From NCBI GenBank assembly GCA_019449595.1, contig JAGRPL010000004.1:1302001-1366000 (forward strand): DNA of 64,000 nucleotides, given 5' to 3'. This document shows, one piece after another, positions 8,752 through 17,139 of the stretch. Every line of letters begins with the position of its first letter. Positions within the stretch are counted from its first letter, which is position 1. The notes below the pieces were generated by a model. It saw nothing but the letters and a program-made list of their open reading frames with translations, had not been told where the DNA came from and ran no database searches. Origin of the DNA: Rhodoferax sp. (GTDB lineage: Bacteria > Pseudomonadota > Gammaproteobacteria > Burkholderiales > Burkholderiaceae_C). The position numbers were made by a program, and so were the translations under genes.

Positions 8752-8915
8752 CTTTCAGGCCGGTCTTCTGGCTTGGATTCATCTGACCCGCCACGCCTTC
8801 CCGGCTTTGGCAGCCAGTGGCACTTCATGGGGGTCATCATCCTTACAGCGTTGGGCACGCGACGGATTCACACCGTCTTCCCGATTCTCCCGTTACCTTG
8901 CGGCAGCGGGCACCT
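8752..8915 (-). promoter_or_regulatory. Cobalamin (B12) riboswitch upstream of bluB
   Basis: Read on the minus strand, the segment shows the parts of the B12 aptamer in order: a GGTGTGAATCC element, CGTGCCCAACGCTGTAAGG, the GCCACTGG box, and near the 3' end GCCGGGAAGGCG followed by AAGCCAGAAGACCGGCC. The 3' boundary is near 8755 and a terminator hairpin follows. A TATCAT hexamer just upstream (about 8927-8932) could be the -10 box. It controls bluB and probably cobT, cobS and cobC. Confidence 0.88.
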
Positions 8916-8953
8916 GAAGCGGGCGATGATAACAGCCCGCGCCAACACCCCGG

Positions 8954-10570
8954 TTACGGTGCCCCGGCGCCAGGAGCAGGCGCAATGAGCGAGGCAAGCA
9001 CACCGGCTTCGAAGTGGTTTCCGATGTAATTCGCCAGCCCGTCAAACACCGCATCCAGCGTGGGCGTGTGGGCGCCAAACAGGGCCTGCAGCACCGCAGG
9101 GTCTTCAAACAGGCCATGCAGGTACACCCCCAGCACGTTGCCCGCGCCATTGCACCAGCCCAGCCCATCGGGCAGCACCGCATGGGCCACATCACCCGCC
9201 TTGGCCATGGCCGGGTGCTGCGCGGTCTGCCCGTGGTGAATTTCGTAGCCCGAAACCGACACCCCGGCAAGCGCCGCCCACGGTGTGGCAACAGCTCCAG
9301 CCCAGCCGCGGTCGGGCAGGTCGGGGGCCGATTTGTGCGCATTTGGCACCATGAGGCCCCCGGCCTGCCCGACTGCGGCGTGCGCACACCACTGCGCAAC
9401 AAAACGCGTGCGCGTATACCGCACCGTCTTCAGAGGATCAAACACGGTTACCAAGGGCAGAAGCCCCAAGCCCGGCGCATTGCCGTCAATGCCGTGGGTG
9501 TCGATCAGCGCCTCCCCCAGCATCTGCAGGCCGCCACAGATACCCAGCACCGCCCCACCCCGCGCCGCATGCCGTGCAATGGCTGCATCCAGCCCTTGCG
9601 CGCGCAGCCATGCCAGATCACCGCTGGTGTGCTTGGAGCCGGGCAGGATGACCCAGTCGGTCGGCGCCAGGCCCGCCAGCTCCTTGGGGCTGCGCACCCA
9701 CTGCAGGCGCACACCGGGGACGTTCTTCAGCGGCTGGAACTCGTCGAGGTTGCTGATGCGCGGGTAGGCAATGACCGCCACCGTGCGCGTCACCGCACCG
9801 GCACTCACCGAACGGTCGTCAAACACACCGTCTTCTTCCGGCAAGCCATGCTGCCACCACATGGGCAGCGTGGCCACGGTGGGCACGCCGGTCAGGTCCT
9901 GCAGCATCTGCGGCGCCGGGGCCAACAGCGCGGCGTCGCCCCGGAATTTGTTGAGCACAAAGCCCTTGATCAGCGCGCGTTCCTCGGACGGCAACAGCGC
10001 CCAGGTGCCGTACAGGTGCGCAAACGCACCGCCGCGGTCGATGTCGGTCACCAGCAGGCACTGCGCGTTGCCGTGCAGGGCCACGCGCATGTTGACGATG
10101 TCGCTACTCGAAAGGTTGATCTCGGCCGGAGAGCCGGCGCCCTCGATCACCACCACGTCGTTCTCGGCACGCAGCGCGTCCAGCGCGGCCGCAATCTGCG
10201 GCCACACGCTGGCACTGCGGCCGCGCCAGGGCATGGCCGAGAGGGCCTCGCTCACCTGCCCCATCAGCACCACCTGGCTGTGGGTGTCGCGCTCGGGCTT
10301 GAGCAGCAGCGGGTTCATGCGCACATCGGGCGTGGCGCGGGCGGCCAGCGCCTGGAAATACTGGGCCGAGCCGATCTCGCCCTGGCCGTTTTCGCTGGCC
10401 ACCACCCGGGCGTTGTTGCTCATGTTCTGCGCCTTGAACGGCGCCACCTTGAGGCCCTGGCGCGCGTAGTAGCGGCACAGGGCGGTGGTGAGCCAGCTTT
10501 TTCCCGCGCCGCTGGTGGTGCCCAACACCATCACGCAGGAGGCCAGGCGGGAAGGAGAAGCAGGTGTCAT
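8954..10570 (-). CDS. cobQ: Cobyric acid synthase (adenosylcobyric acid, glutamine-hydrolysing)
   Basis: 538-residue enzyme that amidates four side chains of adenosylcobyrinic acid a,c-diamide using glutamine. The N-terminal ATP-binding half begins with LGTTSGAGKSWLTTALCR and continues with KAQNMSNNARVV. The C-terminal glutamine amidotransferase half has the nucleophile motif GICGGLQMLG and the catalytic His in GVYLHGLFED. It lies 12 bases after the alpha/beta hydrolase and is the last gene before the bluB riboswitch. Confidence 0.93.
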   Translation of the reverse strand: MTPASPSRLASCVMVLGTTSGAGKSWLTTALCRYYARQGLKVAPFKAQNMSNNARVVASENGQGEIGSAQYFQALAARATPDVRMNPLLLKPERDTHSQVVLMGQVSEALSAMPWRGRSASVWPQIAAALDALRAENDVVVIEGAGSPAEINLSSSDIVNMRVALHGNAQCLLVTDIDRGGAFAHLYGTWALLPSEERALIKGFVLNKFRGDAALLAPAPQMLQDLTGVPTVATLPMWWQHGLPEEDGVFDDRSVSAGAVTRTVAVIAYPRISNLDEFQPLKNVPGVRLQWVRSPKELAGLAPTDWVILPGSKHTSGDLAWLRAQGLDAAIARHAARGGAVLGICGGLQMLGEALIDTHGIDGNAPGLGLLPLVTVFDPLKTVRYTRTRFVAQWCAHAAVGQAGGLMVPNAHKSAPDLPDRGWAGAVATPWAALAGVSVSGYEIHHGQTAQHPAMAKAGDVAHAVLPDGLGWCNGAGNVLGVYLHGLFEDPAVLQALFGAHTPTLDAVFDGLANYIGNHFEAGVLASLIAPAPGAGAP

Positions 10571-10582
10571 GAAACGGTTTTT

Positions 10583-11374
10583 CTAGGGTAATGCCTTGAT
10601 CCAGGCCAGCACCTGGGGCGCGGCAACGTCGGGCGTGCCCATGTGGTCGGCCGGCACCACCAGGTACTGGCTGGATGGATGGGCCGGGGCGTGGCTGAAG
10701 ACGGGTTCCGGGCCACCGGTATTGAGCGGGTCTTGTGTGCCCGCCACCCACAGCAGGGGCACCGGCTTCTTGAAACGGGCGGCCGAGGCAGGCATGTTGC
10801 CCAGACCCTGGGGGTCAAAGTAGCTCAGCAAAACCTGGGCGCTCATGCGCATGCTGCGCCGCTGCCCCATGTTCAGGTCTTCCATGGACAGCATCTCGTC
10901 GCCTTTGCCGGCAGCCACCAGCTCGCGGGCCTGGTCCACGGCATCCTTGCCGATACCCCGGCGGTAACTGCTCTCGGGTGCGTGCCCCGGCGCCAGGGCG
11001 ATGACGCCGTCGACATCACCCACCTCGGCCATGTAGGCCAGCGCCGCATTGGCCCCCATGCTGTGGCCCGCCAGCAGCACGCGCCGGTAGCCCTGGGCCC
11101 GAAAGGCCTTGACCTGCTGCGCAATGTCGCCCAGCGCCACCGCATACGGTTGGTCGTAGCCACGGCGCCGCGACCACGGCATCTCCATGGTCTGGGTGGC
11201 GCAGGTTGGCTCCAGCTGGCGCCCGAAGAAGCCCAGCAACTGCGGGTTGCCCCACTTGCCGTGCAGCAGCAGCACCGCGCAACCTTTGTCCTGTGCCAGT
11301 GCGGCCCCGGCCAGCGCGCCCAGCGCTGCCAGCAGCACCAGCCGTCGTGCCCAACGCATACCGATCAAGTACAT
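10583..11374 (-). CDS. Exported alpha/beta-hydrolase-like protein inside the cobalamin operon
   Basis: 263-residue protein with an N-terminal signal sequence (RRLVLLAALGALAGAALA followed by Q, predicted cleavage near residue 25) and an alpha/beta-hydrolase fold. The nucleophile elbow is GHSMGAN, and the C-terminal HMG in VVPADHMGTP could supply the catalytic His. I chose the ATG at 11374, which overlaps the cobD stop by ten bases; the longer frame upstream runs within cobD. The substrate is unknown. The operon position between cobD and cobQ suggests a link with corrinoid metabolism, but exported enzymes are not part of the known pathway, so this is inference. Confidence 0.65.
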   Translation of the reverse strand: MYLIGMRWARRLVLLAALGALAGAALAQDKGCAVLLLHGKWGNPQLLGFFGRQLEPTCATQTMEMPWSRRRGYDQPYAVALGDIAQQVKAFRAQGYRRVLLAGHSMGANAALAYMAEVGDVDGVIALAPGHAPESSYRRGIGKDAVDQARELVAAGKGDEMLSMEDLNMGQRRSMRMSAQVLLSYFDPQGLGNMPASAARFKKPVPLLWVAGTQDPLNTGGPEPVFSHAPAHPSSQYLVVPADHMGTPDVAAPQVLAWIKALP

Positions 11375-12429
11375 GGTCGTTCTCCAGGAAGTTGCGGGCG
11401 TGCAGAGTGAAGAGAATACTGTGCCACACCCGCGGCCAGCGCGTCTTGCGACGGCGGCGGCTGCACGCTCACGCGCACCAGGCCGGGCAGGCCGAACGAG
11501 GTGGCGTCGCGCAACTTGATGCCCTGGCCGCGCAGATGGGCCAGCAAGGCGCCCAGGTCGTCCGCGCCACGGGCCAGGGCTGGGCGGGCACAAAAAAAGT
11601 TGCTCTCGCTGGGCAGGCAGGTCCAGCCCAGACTGTCCAGCAGGTCGACCTGCCGTGTCTTCCAGGTCCGCAAGGTGCACAGGCTCTGCGCCAGCCAGTC
11701 CTGCACCGCGGGCTGCACCCAGGCCTGCAGCAGTGCCACGCCGTGGGCGCCCAGCGGCCACGAAGCGCACAGGCGCTCAAGCCCCGCCACGGCCGCCTGC
11801 GCTCCCAGCGGGGCAATCACATAGGCGGCACGCACCCCCGTCAGGCCCAGTGCCTTGTTGGGCGTCCACATCTGCCAGACGGCGTCCCGTGCGGTGGCGT
11901 CCAGCGCCGGATGGCCACTCAGGCGCAGGGGCGCATAGGCGCAGTCCAGCACCCGCACGGGGGCTGGTGGCTGCAAGCTATCGGCGTCCAACGTCTGGCC
12001 CAGCGGGCTGGATGGATCGGCAAGCCACTGCAGGCCCGCGGGGCCCGCGGTGACCACCGGCAAGCCCCAGGCGCGCGCGGCCTGGGCGTAGTCGCCATAG
12101 GCATGCGCGGGCACTTGCACCGCCTGCCCGCCCTGCTGCGCCGTCCAGGCGGTGACGCGGAAGATGAACTCGCTGGCGCTGCCCGCCAGCAGCAGGCGCG
12201 ACGCCGCCACGCCATGAAAGTCCGCCAACTGCGCACGCAAGGCGGTGTACGTGGGGTCGGGGTAATGGCCGGGATCACAGGCCTGCAACGCCGCCACCGC
12301 CTGCGGACACGGGCCGCAGGCGTTGCTGTTGGTGGAAAAATCGTGCTGCGGCACGCCCAGTGCGTCAGGGCCGCCGTGCCCCCCCGCGGGCGCCGTCACC
12401 GATGTGGCCAATGGCAGGCTGTGGTTCAT
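11365..12429 (-). CDS. cobD: Threonine-phosphate decarboxylase-like PLP enzyme (CobD/CobC family)
   Basis: 354-residue PLP enzyme of fold type I (histidinol-phosphate aminotransferase-like). It should make (R)-1-amino-2-propanol O-2-phosphate from L-threonine phosphate, the arm used by CbiB. The N-terminal HDFSTNSNACGPCP is the family's substrate-binding opening. The PLP lysine is in WTPNKALGLTGVR, and the arginine near VRVSVQPP is at the C-terminus. It overlaps cbiB by four bases upstream and the hydrolase downstream. It is called CobC in Pseudomonas nomenclature; whether it decarboxylates or acts otherwise cannot be read from the sequence. Confidence 0.85.
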   Translation of the reverse strand: MNHSLPLATSVTAPAGGHGGPDALGVPQHDFSTNSNACGPCPQAVAALQACDPGHYPDPTYTALRAQLADFHGVAASRLLLAGSASEFIFRVTAWTAQQGGQAVQVPAHAYGDYAQAARAWGLPVVTAGPAGLQWLADPSSPLGQTLDADSLQPPAPVRVLDCAYAPLRLSGHPALDATARDAVWQMWTPNKALGLTGVRAAYVIAPLGAQAAVAGLERLCASWPLGAHGVALLQAWVQPAVQDWLAQSLCTLRTWKTRQVDLLDSLGWTCLPSESNFFCARPALARGADDLGALLAHLRGQGIKLRDATSFGLPGLVRVSVQPPPSQDALAAGVAQYSLHSARPQLPGERPCT

Positions 12430-13403
12430 GCGCTACCCCCGAGATAACGCAAGAGTGCTACTGAAAATATAGCTGTCAACGCAATGGATACGAGCGCCAC
12501 AAGCCCATTTGTTGCCAAAAGCAGGGCCCGCTCCGTGTCGGCCGTTTGCGGCGCGCGCCCGGTCCGGTTGAGTGCATAGACGCCGGGTTTGTGCAGGCAC
12601 ACCCCCAGGGCCAGTGCCATGGCCGCCATGGGCCAGCCGCTGTTGGGTGACGGGGTGTGGCCGGCTTCCCGTACCAGGGCGCGGGGCGGCACGCCTCCGC
12701 CCACCAGCGCCAGGGCAGCCGCCGTCAGGCGCGCGGGCAGCCAGCTCAGCCCGTCGTCCACGCGCGCGGCCCATTTGCCAGCCCACTCCCACCGGCGGCC
12801 CTGGTAGACACCGCGGTAGCCCCACATGGCATCGGCCGTGTTGGCCAGGCGGTACAGCGCCGCGCCGGGCAGGCCCAAGAGCACAAACCAGAACAGGGGC
12901 GCCACCACGGAGTCGTTGAGGTTTTCGGCCAGGGATTCGATGGCGCTTTCGCGCACCTGGCTTGCCGTCAGCTGCGACACGTCGCGGCTGACCAGCCAGC
13001 CCAGGCGCTCGCGGCCCTGCTCCAGCGAATCCTGCAAGGCGGCCTCCACCGCCAGCACCTCGGTGCGCAACATGCGCCAGGCCAGCAGGGGCTTGAGCGC
13101 CAGACCCAACAGCACAGCAGCCAGCAGGTCGGGCAGCCGCAGCAGCGCGCCTTGCACCACCCCGGCCACGGCCACCACCAGCACGGCCAGCGCCAGCCAG
13201 GCCACGGCGCCGCGACCAAAGGCATTCCAGTCACGCATGTCTGCCGGCTGCGCCACAGAGGACGGCAGCACCCAGGGCGCACAGCGCTCCAGGGCGTTGC
13301 CCATCCACACCACCGGGTGCCAGCGCGCCGGCGGCTCGCCCCACCAGCGGTCCACGGCCAGGGCTACCAGCAACGCGCCCACCGCAACAAACACACCCGG
13401 CAT
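12426..13403 (-). CDS. cbiB: Adenosylcobinamide-phosphate synthase
   Basis: 325-residue inner-membrane protein that attaches aminopropanol phosphate to adenosylcobyric acid. The opening VDRWWGEPPARWHPVVWMGN is the CbiB/CobD signature, and RESAIESLAENLNDSVVAPLFW is the conserved central motif. The ATG at 13403 starts the conserved region; the open frame further upstream is a shadow of bioB. Its last codons contain a copy of the short GCTA..TAGC repeat, so its C-terminus may have been shaped by that repeat. Confidence 0.9.
   Translation of the reverse strand: MPGVFVAVGALLVALAVDRWWGEPPARWHPVVWMGNALERCAPWVLPSSVAQPADMRDWNAFGRGAVAWLALAVLVVAVAGVVQGALLRLPDLLAAVLLGLALKPLLAWRMLRTEVLAVEAALQDSLEQGRERLGWLVSRDVSQLTASQVRESAIESLAENLNDSVVAPLFWFVLLGLPGAALYRLANTADAMWGYRGVYQGRRWEWAGKWAARVDDGLSWLPARLTAAALALVGGGVPPRALVREAGHTPSPNSGWPMAAMALALGVCLHKPGVYALNRTGRAPQTADTERALLLATNGLVALVSIALTAIFSVALLRYLGGSA
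12457..12473. repeat. Short GCTA-TAGC repeat, copy 1 (3' end of cbiB)
   Basis: 17-mer GCTACTGAAAATATAGC, with a further AGCTGTCAACGCAA flank, matching the other copies at 18324, 33905, 61409 and 62657. Confidence 0.5.
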
Positions 13404-13453
13404 CAGGCAGCGCCTCCGGCCGGCGGAATCATGGCCAAGGCTTCCAAAGCCGT

Positions 13454-14494
13454 TCAGTCCCGCGGCACGGGCTGGCCGGTCTTGAGGCCCAGGCGGTCCA
13501 GCAGCTCCATGTCGCTGTTGCCGCAGGGGTTGGGCGTGGTCAGCAGCTTGTCGCCGTAGAAGATGGAGTTGGCACCGGCCACAAAGCACAGGGCCTGCAC
13601 GGCGTCGCTCATGCTCTGGCGCCCGGCCGACAGGCGCACGCGCGCCTTGGGCATGGTGATGCGGGCCACGGCGATGGTGCGCACGAATTCCAGCGGGTCC
13701 AGATCGGCCTGGTTGGCCATCGGCGTGCCCTCCACCTTGACCAGGTGGTTGATGGGTACCGACTCGGGGTACGGCGCCAGGTTGGCCAGCTCGGCAATGA
13801 GGCCGGCGCGCTGCAGGCGCGACTCGCCCATGCCCACGATGCCGCCGCAGCACACCGAAACGCCGGCATTGCGCACGCGCACCAGCGTGTCCAGACGGTC
13901 CTGGAAGTCGCGGGTGGTGATGACGTCGCCATAGAAATCGGGCGCACTGTCGAGGTTGTGGTTGTAGTAGTCCAGCCCGGCATCGCGCAGGGTTTCGGCG
14001 TGGCCTTCGTCGAGCATGCCCAGGGTGGCGCAGGCTTCCAGGCCGGTGTCCTTCACCGCCTTCACCAGCTCGGCCACGGCCTCCACGTCGCGGTCCTTGG
14101 GCGCGCGCCAGGCGGCACCCATGCAGAAACGGGTGGCACCCGCAGCCTTGGCGGCCAGCGCGGCGTCGCGCACGGCCTCCACGCCCATGAGCTTGCCGGC
14201 CTCGACCCCGGTGTCAAAGTGCACCGACTGCGGGCAGTAGCCGCAGTCTTCGGGGCAGCCGCCGGTCTTGACGGACAGCAGCGTGGCCAGCTCGACCAGG
14301 TTGGCGTCAAAGTGGGCGCGGTGCACGGTCTGGGCCTGGAACATCAGGTCGTTGAACGGCAACTCCAGCAAGGCGGCGATTTCGGCCACGCTCCAGACGC
14401 GCTGCGCCACGGTGGCGCGGGCAGCGGGAGATTTGTGCGGCGCGTGGAAATGCAGGGGCTGCTCAGTGGGCGCAGCATTCACGGTTGTGGACAT
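13454..14494 (-). CDS. bioB: Biotin synthase (radical SAM)
   Basis: 346-residue radical-SAM enzyme inserting sulfur into dethiobiotin. The SAM cluster cysteines are C80, C84 and C87 in [14 protein letters not shown] start at the ATG at 14494, which has GGAG nine bases upstream; a TTG at 14521 would add nine residues. It is placed within the cobalamin operon, 50 bases upstream of cbiB and 159 bases downstream of cobO, apart from any other biotin gene. Nothing in the sequence explains this placement. Confidence 0.93.
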   Translation of the reverse strand: MSTTVNAAPTEQPLHFHAPHKSPAARATVAQRVWSVAEIAALLELPFNDLMFQAQTVHRAHFDANLVELATLLSVKTGGCPEDCGYCPQSVHFDTGVEAGKLMGVEAVRDAALAAKAAGATRFCMGAAWRAPKDRDVEAVAELVKAVKDTGLEACATLGMLDEGHAETLRDAGLDYYNHNLDSAPDFYGDVITTRDFQDRLDTLVRVRNAGVSVCCGGIVGMGESRLQRAGLIAELANLAPYPESVPINHLVKVEGTPMANQADLDPLEFVRTIAVARITMPKARVRLSAGRQSMSDAVQALCFVAGANSIFYGDKLLTTPNPCGNSDMELLDRLGLKTGQPVPRD

Positions 14495-14653
14495 GTTCTG
14501 GGTCTCCGGGTATCGGTTCAAGTAAGGCGCCGTGGGTTACGGCTAAGCCGCGCATTCTCATGCGCGCACGGGATTTTGCGCCAACTGCCAGGGCCACCTG
14601 GGCGCCAACGGGGCACAAACGGCATGATTTGCTACGTCTTTGGCGGGGCTCCC

Positions 14654-15223
14654 TCAATCTTCAATGCCGCGCTGGGCGGGTATGCCGGCCTTGAACGCGT
14701 GCTTGACCATGGTCATCTCGGTCACGGTATCGGCCAGCGCAATGATCTCGGGCGGGCAGCGCCGCCCGGTCAGCACCACGTGCACATGGCCGGGGCGGGT
14801 CTTCAGGGTTTCCAGCACGTCGTCCAAAGGCAGCCAGCCATAGATCAGCGGGTAGGTGATTTCGTCCAGCGTGACCATGAAGTAGTCGCCGCTGAGGATG
14901 GCGGCCTTGGCCTTGGCCCAGCCGTCGCGCGCCAGCTGGGCGCTGTGCTCCAGGTCCTGGCTCTTCCAGCTGAAGCCGTCGCCCAGCCCTTCGATGGGAA
15001 TACCGATCTGCTCGAACATGCGGTGCTCGCCAAAGCGGGCACTGGGCACCTTCATGAACTGGAAGATCTTGACGGCCTTGCCGCGGCCATGCGCGCGCAG
15101 GGCCAGACCGAAGGCAGCGGTGCTTTTGCCTTTGCCGTCGCCGGTGTTGACGATGACGATGCCGCGGCGCTCGCCCTCGGCTTTTTCGTAGGGTTTCTCT
15201 TTAGGAGGTGTTTCGATCTGCAT
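14654..15223 (-). CDS. cobO: Corrinoid adenosyltransferase (CobA/CobO/BtuR type)
   Basis: 189-residue ATP:cob(I)alamin adenosyltransferase that puts the upper 5'-deoxyadenosyl ligand on corrinoids. The P-loop is TGDGKGKST at residues 27-35. Other family stretches are [14 protein letters not shown] and the Walker B-like [10 protein letters not shown]. It begins 12 bases after the btuD stop, in line with co-transcription, so imported corrinoids can be adenosylated at once. Confidence 0.92.
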   Translation of the reverse strand: MQIETPPKEKPYEKAEGERRGIVIVNTGDGKGKSTAAFGLALRAHGRGKAVKIFQFMKVPSARFGEHRMFEQIGIPIEGLGDGFSWKSQDLEHSAQLARDGWAKAKAAILSGDYFMVTLDEITYPLIYGWLPLDDVLETLKTRPGHVHVVLTGRRCPPEIIALADTVTEMTMVKHAFKAGIPAQRGIED

Positions 15224-15235
15224 GGGAATGCCCGG

Positions 15236-16060
15236 TCAGGATGGAGAAGCCGAATGGGAGGCCACGCGTGGCAGGGCCACCCACTGGCCGTCGATGGAAT
15301 GGATGCTGATGCGCTGGTCAAACACCGCCACCAGCGCCTGGTGGCTGCGGGTGTCGGCCGTGGCGCCATGGTGGGTGACACGGCCCTGGGCCATGACCAC
15401 CATCTGGTCGGCATGCAGGGCCATGCTGATCTCGTGCAGCACACTCACCACGGTGGTGCCCTGCGCCACCAGCGCCTGCACCACGGCCAGCCAGTCGGCC
15501 TGGTGCGGCGGGTCCAGATTGGCCAGCGGCTCGTCCATGAGCAGCACCTGGGCCTGCACCGCCAGGGCGCGGGCCAGCAGCACGCGCTGGCGCTCGCCGC
15601 CGCTCAGTTGCCCCAACGCGCGGCAGCGCCAGTCCCAGGCCTGGGTGGCGCGCAGGGCCTGCTCCACGGCCGCGCGGTCGGCCGCGCTGGGTGTGGCGAG
15701 CCAAGGCAGGTGCGGCAGGCGACCCAGCATGGCCACGTCCCACACCGTGAGATCGTCGGCCGAGGTTTCGTTCTGCCCTAGCCAGGCGAGCTGGCGCGCG
15801 CGCTCGCGGCCGGGCACGCTGTGCAGGTCGCGCCCGAACAGGCGCACCGTGCCGCTGTGGGGCAGCACCCCGGCCAGCACCTTGAGCAGCGTGGACTTGC
15901 CCGCGCCATTGGGCCCGACGATGCTGGTCCACTGCCCTGCGGCAATGTCCAGCGACACACCGTGCAGCACGGCCGTCTTTGCAGGGCCATTTCCGAGGCT
16001 GGCCCGCACGGAATCTGCGGACAGCGCTATCTTTTCAGAAGTAACCGGGGTGTGCACCAT
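15236..16060 (-). CDS. btuD: Cobalamin ABC transporter ATP-binding protein
   Basis: 274-residue ATPase of the FecE/BtuD group. Walker A is GPNGAGKS (49-56), the signature is LSGGERQR, Walker B is VLLMDEPLANLDPPHQ, and the switch His is in VLHEIS. The ATG shares its A with the stop of the permease gene (TGATG); the very long open frame upstream is a shadow of the permease. Its neighbours mark it as the cobalamin rather than a haem or siderophore importer. Confidence 0.87.
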   Translation of the reverse strand: MVHTPVTSEKIALSADSVRASLGNGPAKTAVLHGVSLDIAAGQWTSIVGPNGAGKSTLLKVLAGVLPHSGTVRLFGRDLHSVPGRERARQLAWLGQNETSADDLTVWDVAMLGRLPHLPWLATPSAADRAAVEQALRATQAWDWRCRALGQLSGGERQRVLLARALAVQAQVLLMDEPLANLDPPHQADWLAVVQALVAQGTTVVSVLHEISMALHADQMVVMAQGRVTHHGATADTRSHQALVAVFDQRISIHSIDGQWVALPRVASHSASPS

Positions 16061-17139
16061 CACGCCCTCCCGCTCGCGTGGGACTGCCCACGGTGCATCA
16101 GCCACAGCAGGTAGCCGCCGCCCAGCACCGCGGTGAGCACGCCCACGGGCAGCTCCTGCGGCGCAATCAGGCCGCGCGCCAGGGTATCGGCCGCCATCAG
16201 CAGCACGCCCCCCATCAAGCTGGATAGCAGCATCAGGTGGCCGTGCGTGGTCTTGACCACCGAGCGCACCAGATGCGGCGCGGCCAGGCCCACAAACGCA
16301 ATCAACCCGGTCTGCGCCACGGCGCTGCCCGTGGCCAGCGCCAGCACCGCCACCAGCGCGGCGCGCATGGGTGCCACCGGCAAGCCCAGGCTCACGGCGG
16401 TGGCGTCGCCCAGGCTCAGGCCATCGAGCACCCGCGCCAGCAGCCAGGCCACCAGCACGCACACACACCACACACCCAGCATCAGCAGCGCCGCGGTCCA
16501 GCCCACAAAGGCGGTGGAGCCCAGCATGAAGGCCTGCATGGCCTGCAGCGAATCGGGCGTGAACAGCAGCACCAGATGCGTCATGGCTCCCAGCACCACA
16601 CCCACCACCACACCGGCCAGCAGCAGGCGCAGCGTGTGGCCCACACCGCGCGAGAGCACCAGCGTGAGCAGCACCGCCAGCACCGCGCCGCAGAACGCCG
16701 CACCGGTCAGGCCCAGGCGCACCCACACGCTGCTGGAAAACACGCTCACCGGCACGCTGCCGTTCATCATGCTGGCGCCGCCCAGCATGCCAGCACCCCC
16801 GCCCAGGGCGGCCAGCGCCAGCGCCACGCCCAGCGAGGCACCGGAGGCACTGCCCAGCAGATACGGGTCGGCCAGTGGGTTGCGAAACAGGCCCTGCGCC
16901 ACGGCTCCGGCCAGCCCCAGCAGAGCGCCGGCAGCCCAGGCGCCAAGCGTGCGCGGCAGGCGGATTTCCCACACGATCTGCTGCGCCATGGCGGCGCGTC
17001 CGGGGTCCAGCTCCGGATGCAGCAGCGGCTGCAGCAGGTTCTCGAAACCGGCACTGCCCACACTGATGCCCACCGCAGTCAGCGCCAGTGCGCCCAGCAC
17101 ACCGGCCCACAGCAGCCACCAGGCGCGCGGCTGCATCAT
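16060..17139 (-). CDS. btuC: Cobalamin ABC transporter permease (FecCD family)
   Basis: 359-residue polytopic membrane protein of the BtuC/FecCD family, forming the cobalamin channel with BtuD. Typical segments are the EIRLPRTLGAWAAGALLGLAG region near the N-terminus, the LLLAGVVVG helix, and GLIAFVGLAAPHLVR, the loop that contacts the ATPase. I start at the first ATG of the ATGATG at 17139, which overlaps the btuF stop by four bases; an upstream in-frame start at 17172 would lie deep in btuF. Confidence 0.88.
   Translation of the reverse strand: MMQPRAWWLLWAGVLGALALTAVGISVGSAGFENLLQPLLHPELDPGRAAMAQQIVWEIRLPRTLGAWAAGALLGLAGAVAQGLFRNPLADPYLLGSASGASLGVALALAALGGGAGMLGGASMMNGSVPVSVFSSSVWVRLGLTGAAFCGAVLAVLLTLVLSRGVGHTLRLLLAGVVVGVVLGAMTHLVLLFTPDSLQAMQAFMLGSTAFVGWTAALLMLGVWCVCVLVAWLLARVLDGLSLGDATAVSLGLPVAPMRAALVAVLALATGSAVAQTGLIAFVGLAAPHLVRSVVKTTHGHLMLLSSLMGGVLLMAADTLARGLIAPQELPVGVLTAVLGGGYLLWLMHRGQSHASGRA

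Noticed and set aside
9014-10591. Plus-strand open frame (525 codons)
   Set aside because: Exact antisense of cobQ, with no motif of its own.
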